Shown here: positions 5,659 to 9,030 of the stretch, in pieces
Layout: every line of letters begins with the position of its first letter
How positions within the stretch are numbered: the first letter of the stretch is position 1
Source of the DNA: Candidatus Heimdallarchaeota archaeon
Lineage (GTDB): Archaea > Asgardarchaeota > Heimdallarchaeia > JABLTI01
NCBI GenBank assembly: GCA_030667035.1
Contig: DAOUWQ010000027.1
Location: 1 to 9,030, forward strand
Direction: 5' to 3'
Length of the DNA stretch: 9,030 nucleotides
Program-made: the position numbers and the translations under genes
The notes under the pieces: generated by a model
Databases searched by the model: none
The model's input: only the letters and a program-made list of their open reading frames with translations
Told to the model about the DNA's origin: nothing

Positions 5659-6984
5659 TTATTTTCCTGCAACAACAAGTTCTGAGAATTTTACGCTTGG
5701 TGAATATATGTTTCCAGAATTTCTGCTATCATTACAAATTGCTTCAATATTATTTTTGAGAGATTCCCAGAAATTTCCTGAAAGAATAACATTTTTTACG
5801 GGTTGGGAATACTCACCATTTTCAATAAGCTGTCCGTGAGTTACTGTAGCATTTAGCTGTCCACTTGTTGGATTTGACAACCATTCTCCAATTGTTTTTT
5901 CGATAAATAAACCATTTTTTGTTTCACTAATGACTTCATCGAAATCCCTATCACCATTAACTAAAACTAAATTGCTAACATTAGGTCGGGGTTTTGCTCT
6001 CCCACCCCTATTAGCATTACCTGTTGATTGGGTTTTATCAATTGTTGCGGAATAATGGTCATATATGTAATTCTTTAGTATACCATTTGAAATAATTGGT
6101 GTTCTTTGTGTTGGATGACCTTCTTGATCAAAACTACTCGAGTTCAACCCTTTTTCTAATGTACCATCATCAAATAAGCTGAAACATTCCATTGCTATTT
6201 GAGAATCAATTTTATCTTTTAGAGGAGATCGACCCTTTCGCACCGTTTCTGCACTTATACTTGGGCTTAGCATTCGATTCATAATTCGTGCGAACACATC
6301 ATTTTTTATTATTACAGATATTTTTCTGCTCTCAATGGGTTTAGCATCCAGATATTTTTGCGACATTTCAACAGCTGAATTAGTAAGGGAAGTATAATCT
6401 ATATCCTTCCAAAATCTAGTTTGGATATGTTCACTACCTGTACTTTCTCCTCCTTTGACAGCTTTTGCAAGAATATAGGTATTCAAGCGACTAGATTTTC
6501 GTTCCATTGAATCTTGATAGCAATTTGCAAAGGAAAACTGTCTTTTGGTAATGCCAAGTACGCCACGTGTGATCAATGCTTTTCCATCATTAGCAACATT
6601 ATCCAAACCAGTATTAATTGCACCAGCAAGATCTTCATAATCGAGTTTATCTAAAACAGGATCATAGAGGTTTTTAACTTTCGATTCTTTGACTGTCTTG
6701 TTAAGAGATGACCAATTTGGATCTTCTGGAGCAACCTTAGCTATTTTTACTGCTCGTTCTACGATATCATGTATTGATTGTTTATTCAGTAAGGTTGTTG
6801 AATAGGTTGCAATTTTCCTATCTTTTATTACTCGAACACTTAAGAGCGTTTTATTTAAAGTGCTAATATTTTGAATTTCTTGAGCAAAATTAATTTGAAT
6901 TGTTTTTTCATTACGCACAACTGCATCTGCTTCATCCATTCCAAGTTTAATTGCTTTATTTACTGCTATTTCACAATAATCCAT
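5659..6984 (-). CDS. tldE: TldE/PmbA-family protein, non-catalytic partner of the TldD protease
   Basis: Partner subunit of the TldD/TldE heterodimeric metalloprotease, which in bacteria trims modified peptides such as microcin B17 and degrades unfolded peptides (family knowledge). 441 residues, the usual length. Family landmarks: STGSEH (181-186), FDQEGHPTQR (285-294) followed by ISNGILKNYIYD (298-309), STGNANR (320-326), NPTSGQ (371-376), GQLIENGE (384-391) and PVKNVILSGN (395-404). The central helix that carries HExxxH in TldD reads KNDVFARIMNR (227-237) here with no His, as expected for TldE. The start is set by GGAGGG at 6992-6997, seven bases ahead of the ATG at 6984; a longer reading from 7035 would overlap tldD by about 50 bases and has no support. 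The gene lies one base after the tldD stop, so coupled translation is likely. Confidence 0.93.
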   Translation of the reverse strand: MDYCEIAVNKAIKLGMDEADAVVRNEKTIQINFAQEIQNISTLNKTLLSVRVIKDRKIATYSTTLLNKQSIHDIVERAVKIAKVAPEDPNWSSLNKTVKESKVKNLYDPVLDKLDYEDLAGAINTGLDNVANDGKALITRGVLGITKRQFSFANCYQDSMERKSSRLNTYILAKAVKGGESTGSEHIQTRFWKDIDYTSLTNSAVEMSQKYLDAKPIESRKISVIIKNDVFARIMNRMLSPSISAETVRKGRSPLKDKIDSQIAMECFSLFDDGTLEKGLNSSSFDQEGHPTQRTPIISNGILKNYIYDHYSATIDKTQSTGNANRGGRAKPRPNVSNLVLVNGDRDFDEVISETKNGLFIEKTIGEWLSNPTSGQLNATVTHGQLIENGEYSQPVKNVILSGNFWESLKNNIEAICNDSRNSGNIYSPSVKFSELVVAGK

Positions 6985-6985
6985 C

Positions 6986-8401
6986 TTATTTCCCTCCAAT
7001 TGGTATCTCTTGAATTCGAATATGTGGTCCACCACTACCTACTGAAGCACGCTGTCCACTTTTACCGCACGCACCAAAGAAGCGGTTATGTATAGACAAA
7101 TCATTACCTACAGCATCAACTGTTTTCAAAGTATCTAAAATTAAACCACTTAATACTACTCCTCTAACAAGCTCAGCTAATTCTCCATTGCGAATCATAT
7201 AGCTTTCTCCACATCGAAAAGTAAAAGTTCCGGAAGCAGTATCTACTTGTCCTCCTCCTGCACCTTTTCGTTTAACATAAATTCCGGTTTTGATATCCTC
7301 AACCATTTCATCGAAAGAATATTTCCCGTTATCAATAAAGGTATTAGTCATTCGTACTTGTGGCTGATTTTCGAAATCTTGTGCACGAGCATTTCCAGTG
7401 GGTTGAACGTGTAACTCATTTGCTGAATTTCTATCATGCATATATCCTTTGAGAACACCTTTATCTAAAATAACTGTTTTTTCCTTCATTACACCTTCGT
7501 CATCAAATGGTACATAATAACCACCAGGAATATCTCCTTGATCTATAATTGTTACTTGTTCGTCAGCTAATTGCTCACCTAATCGATCTTTCAATGTAGA
7601 GGAGCCAGTGAAAACTAAATCAGCTTCTGCAGCATGACCAAATGCTTCGTGAACAAGCAATCCGACTAGATCTGGGTCAGCAATGGCTGTATACGTTCCT
7701 GAAGGAGGGGCAACAGCATTTGCTGCTTGAACAGCTAGTTCCGATACATCGGTTGTAAACTCATTCCAATCTCTAGATGCAATAAAATCATACCCCAAAC
7801 AGTCCCCCGTCCCATATCCCATTCTTTCAAGCTTGCCATTAACAGAAGCAACAGATAAATGATGAATTCCGATGAGAGGAATAGACGAGCTACTTTGAAA
7901 TCCTTCTGAAGAGACAAAGAATCGATAATTTTCTGAATAACCCATTATAGTAGTTCTATTTTTTATTTCATCACTTATCTTAGCTGCTTTATTCGCTTCA
8001 ATAAGGAGAGAAACTTTCTCTTCTGGAGATATATCAAAAGGATTAATCTTTGTTGGTCTAAATACCTGTTTTTGAACTAATTTTTTTGGTTGAGCAAAAA
8101 CACCCTTTTTACTGGTAAAAGATTTTGCTGCTTTAACAGCTACTCTTAATGTCTCATCAACACTATTTTTGCTTAAATCACTCGTTGAAGCAAAACCAAC
8201 AGCACTATTTACTGTTACTCGAATACCGATTCCCACACGATTTGAAGAATTAAAATTATCTAATTTCTCATCTTCAATTTGGATTATTTCCTCCTGATAG
8301 TTTTGAAATCGGATGTCAGTGTAAGAAGCACCTAGAGTAGATGCTTTTTTTAGTACACGATCTAAATCTATTTGATTCAATAATTCAGAATTTGTTTTCA
8401 T
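6986..8401 (-). CDS. tldD: TldD-family zinc metalloprotease
   Basis: Catalytic subunit of the TldD/TldE complex, cytosolic. From the ATG at 8401 the product is 471 residues. The zinc site HEAFGH (251-256) fits the family HExxxH, with Glu252 as catalytic base. The C-terminal FFGACGKSGQ supplies Cys445, the expected third zinc ligand, followed by the conserved SVGSGGPHI. Other typical segments are DDEGV (301-305), VILDKGVLKGYMHDR (310-324), PTGNARA (334-340), VRMTNT (349-354) and GVVLSG (414-419). All key residues are intact, so it should be active. A GTG at 8428 would add nine residues, but a TATA-like element at 8435-8444 puts the transcript start near 8413, which favours the ATG. The natural peptide substrate is not evident from the neighbourhood; the nearest small genes (the PRC-barrel-like paralogues, the flavodoxin remnant) carry no precursor-peptide features. 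Confidence 0.95.
   Translation of the reverse strand: MKTNSELLNQIDLDRVLKKASTLGASYTDIRFQNYQEEIIQIEDEKLDNFNSSNRVGIGIRVTVNSAVGFASTSDLSKNSVDETLRVAVKAAKSFTSKKGVFAQPKKLVQKQVFRPTKINPFDISPEEKVSLLIEANKAAKISDEIKNRTTIMGYSENYRFFVSSEGFQSSSSIPLIGIHHLSVASVNGKLERMGYGTGDCLGYDFIASRDWNEFTTDVSELAVQAANAVAPPSGTYTAIADPDLVGLLVHEAFGHAAEADLVFTGSSTLKDRLGEQLADEQVTIIDQGDIPGGYYVPFDDEGVMKEKTVILDKGVLKGYMHDRNSANELHVQPTGNARAQDFENQPQVRMTNTFIDNGKYSFDEMVEDIKTGIYVKRKGAGGGQVDTASGTFTFRCGESYMIRNGELAELVRGVVLSGLILDTLKTVDAVGNDLSIHNRFFGACGKSGQRASVGSGGPHIRIQEIPIGGK
6992..6997 (-). promoter_or_regulatory. Ribosome binding site of tldE inside the end of tldD
   Basis: GGAGGG on the minus strand overlaps the codons for the last Gly residues of TldD. 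It lies seven bases before the tldE ATG and decides that start. Confidence 0.75.
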
Positions 8402-8434
8402 TATTTCATCCCAGTTATTTCCTTGCACTATTTT

Positions 8435-8444
8435 ACTTTTAAAG
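8435..8444 (-). promoter_or_regulatory. Putative TATA element of the tldD-tldE operon
   Basis: CTTTAAAAGT-like sequence on the minus strand, about 40 bases before the ATG at 8401. It implies a leader of roughly 12 bases. Confidence 0.4.
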
Positions 8445-8486
8445 TTAAAAACAACTGACTGATATCAACTAATTTAACTTCTAAAG

Positions 8487-8505
8487 ATTAATAGCTGGTA
8501 TTAAT
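8487..8505. promoter_or_regulatory. Dyad in the divergent promoter region, candidate operator
   Basis: ATTAATA (8487-8493), GCTGG spacer, TATTAAT (8499-8505): a perfect 7-5-7 inverted repeat. It sits between the divergent tldD and flavodoxin-remnant promoters, about 45 bases upstream of the tldD TATA element, where a dimeric regulator could bind. There is no direct proof. Confidence 0.3.
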
Positions 8506-8622
8506 GTAGATTACCCCTAGAAATATTTTTTGTCAGAGAGGTTGGAATATTCAAGTTAAAATAATCAAAATGCTAATATTTCTGTGAAACATTACATAAA
8601 ATTCAGTCATTATTTAACTGAA

Positions 8623-8632
8623 AGTATAAATG
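8623..8632 (+). promoter_or_regulatory. Putative TATA element of the flavodoxin-like ORF
   Basis: AGTATAAATG centred about 35 bases before the ATG at 8663. It predicts a start near 8655, giving a nearly leaderless mRNA, and argues against the overlapping longer frame that begins at 8584. Confidence 0.4.
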
Positions 8633-8662
8633 TTGAAAAAGATGTTTGTGGAATGTTAAGCT

Positions 8663-8881
8663 ATGAAAGCTGTAATTATTTATTTCACTATGGGAGGACG
8701 TACAAAAAAGACAGCTATTTATACTACGGCTCGATTCTCAGGTGGAAAGGCACTCAAATATATGAAAGAAAAAGTACAAGAAACTGGCGCTCAAATTATC
8801 AAAGAAGCCAATTTTCGAAGAGTTTTTTGGTTGGGAAAAAGAAAATCAATAAAATTTGGCATGGAACTAAACGAGATTTAA
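8663..8881 (+). CDS. Flavodoxin-like protein lacking the middle of the fold (possible deletion remnant)
   Basis: 72 residues that look like the two ends of a flavodoxin joined together. Residues 1-16 (MKAVIIYF then TMGGRT, 9-14, then KK) match strand 1 and the FMN phosphate-binding loop, usually (T/S)-x-T-G-x-T; here Gly replaces the inner Thr. Residues from about 17 on (TAIYTT, then SGGKALKYMKEKVQETGAQII) resemble the later strand and the Gly-rich turn before the C-terminal helix, ending with FGMELNEI, as in flavodoxin C-termini. Full flavodoxins run about 140-190 residues, so roughly 80-100 residues including most FMN contacts are absent. The reading frame is intact across the join and a TATA-like element sits upstream, so it may still be transcribed. 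An intact short relative is possible. I treat it as an in-frame deletion derivative or pseudogene, without certainty. Confidence 0.6.
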   Translation: MKAVIIYFTMGGRTKKTAIYTTARFSGGKALKYMKEKVQETGAQIIKEANFRRVFWLGKRKSIKFGMELNEI

Positions 8882-8894
8882 TAATGATTGTTGG

Positions 8895-8920
8895 TGGGAA
8901 ACTCATGGTTCCCATTGAGT
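8895..8920 (+). other. Two overlapping, mutually exclusive small stem-loops
   Basis: TGGGAA (8895-8900) can pair with TTCCCA (8909-8914), or ACTCATGG (8901-8908) with CCATTGAGT (8912-8920, one bulge). The two share bases and cannot form together. They lie just after the flavodoxin-like ORF, without a following T-run. Confidence 0.3.
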
Positions 8921-8976
8921 TATGTTGAGAATACAATAGAATTATTAGTTTCTTCGTACAGATTATTGTGAGAATA

Positions 8977-9030
8977 ATGGATTACTCAAGGCTAATTAGC
9001 AAAATTGCAACAGATAAAAACAGTACTAAA
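8977..9030 (+). CDS. Start of a third small PRC-barrel-like paralogue, cut by the window edge
   Basis: From the ATG at 8977 the frame stays open to the last base and encodes 18 residues, MDYSRLISKIATDKNSTK. This aligns directly with the N-termini of the two small proteins at 3399 and 3845: the LISKIA block is identical to copy 1 and DKN is as in copy 2. The rest lies outside the window. The upstream AT-rich stretch (8936-8951) could serve as a TATA element for a leaderless transcript; no clear ribosome binding site is seen. Confidence 0.75.
   Translation, partial: MDYSRLISKIATDKNSTK

Noticed and set aside
5659..7035. Longer tldE reading starting at 7035
   Set aside because: It would overlap tldD by about 50 bases and lacks a ribosome site, whereas GGAGGG is correctly placed for the ATG at 6984.
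8584..8928. 114-codon + frame overlapping the flavodoxin-like ORF
   Set aside because: It overlaps in another frame, has no family features, and the TATA-like element at 8623-8632 fits the 8663 start. The 8663 frame shows clear flavodoxin-type segments.

Overview
The window looks archaeal. The tryptophanyl-tRNA synthetase is of the archaeal type, there is an adjacent TldD/TldE protease pair, and TATA-like elements lie about 25-30 bases ahead of several starts. Transcripts seem short-leadered or leaderless, mixed with GGAGG-type ribosome binding sites, and T-tract terminators are visible. The DNA is AT-rich. An Asgard-type or other mesophilic archaeal lineage is a reasonable guess, but no lineage marker is present and I cannot prove it.

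Left part (1-4290), all on the + strand: a 727-residue almost purely coiled-coil protein that ends in a hairpin/T-tract terminator; a ten-helix EamA/DMT-type transporter with a TTG start; and two tandem paralogous small basic proteins (128 and 131 residues) with a PRC-barrel-like core and Lys/Arg-rich C-terminal tails. A third member of this small family begins at 8977 and runs off the right edge, so the window is bracketed by copies of one uncharacterised family.

Middle and right part (4294-8401), all on the - strand: trpS, with a cysteine pattern matching the Fe-S type TrpRS, then the tldD-tldE operon. trpS is preceded by an unusual block of nested inverted repeats (5431-5527), either a structured trpS leader or a small RNA gene on the other strand. 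tldD and tldE are separated by one base and are probably translationally coupled. Their operon ends in a hairpin/T-tract terminator at 5614-5658.

Right end (8402-9030): a divergent promoter region with a 7-5-7 dyad, a 72-residue flavodoxin-like ORF that appears to have lost the middle of the fold, and the start of the third small paralogue. No rRNA, tRNA, CRISPR array, transposase or phage gene was seen. The genes do not form one obvious pathway. The parts that established families explain least are the small-protein family, the structured trpS upstream region and the long coiled-coil protein.
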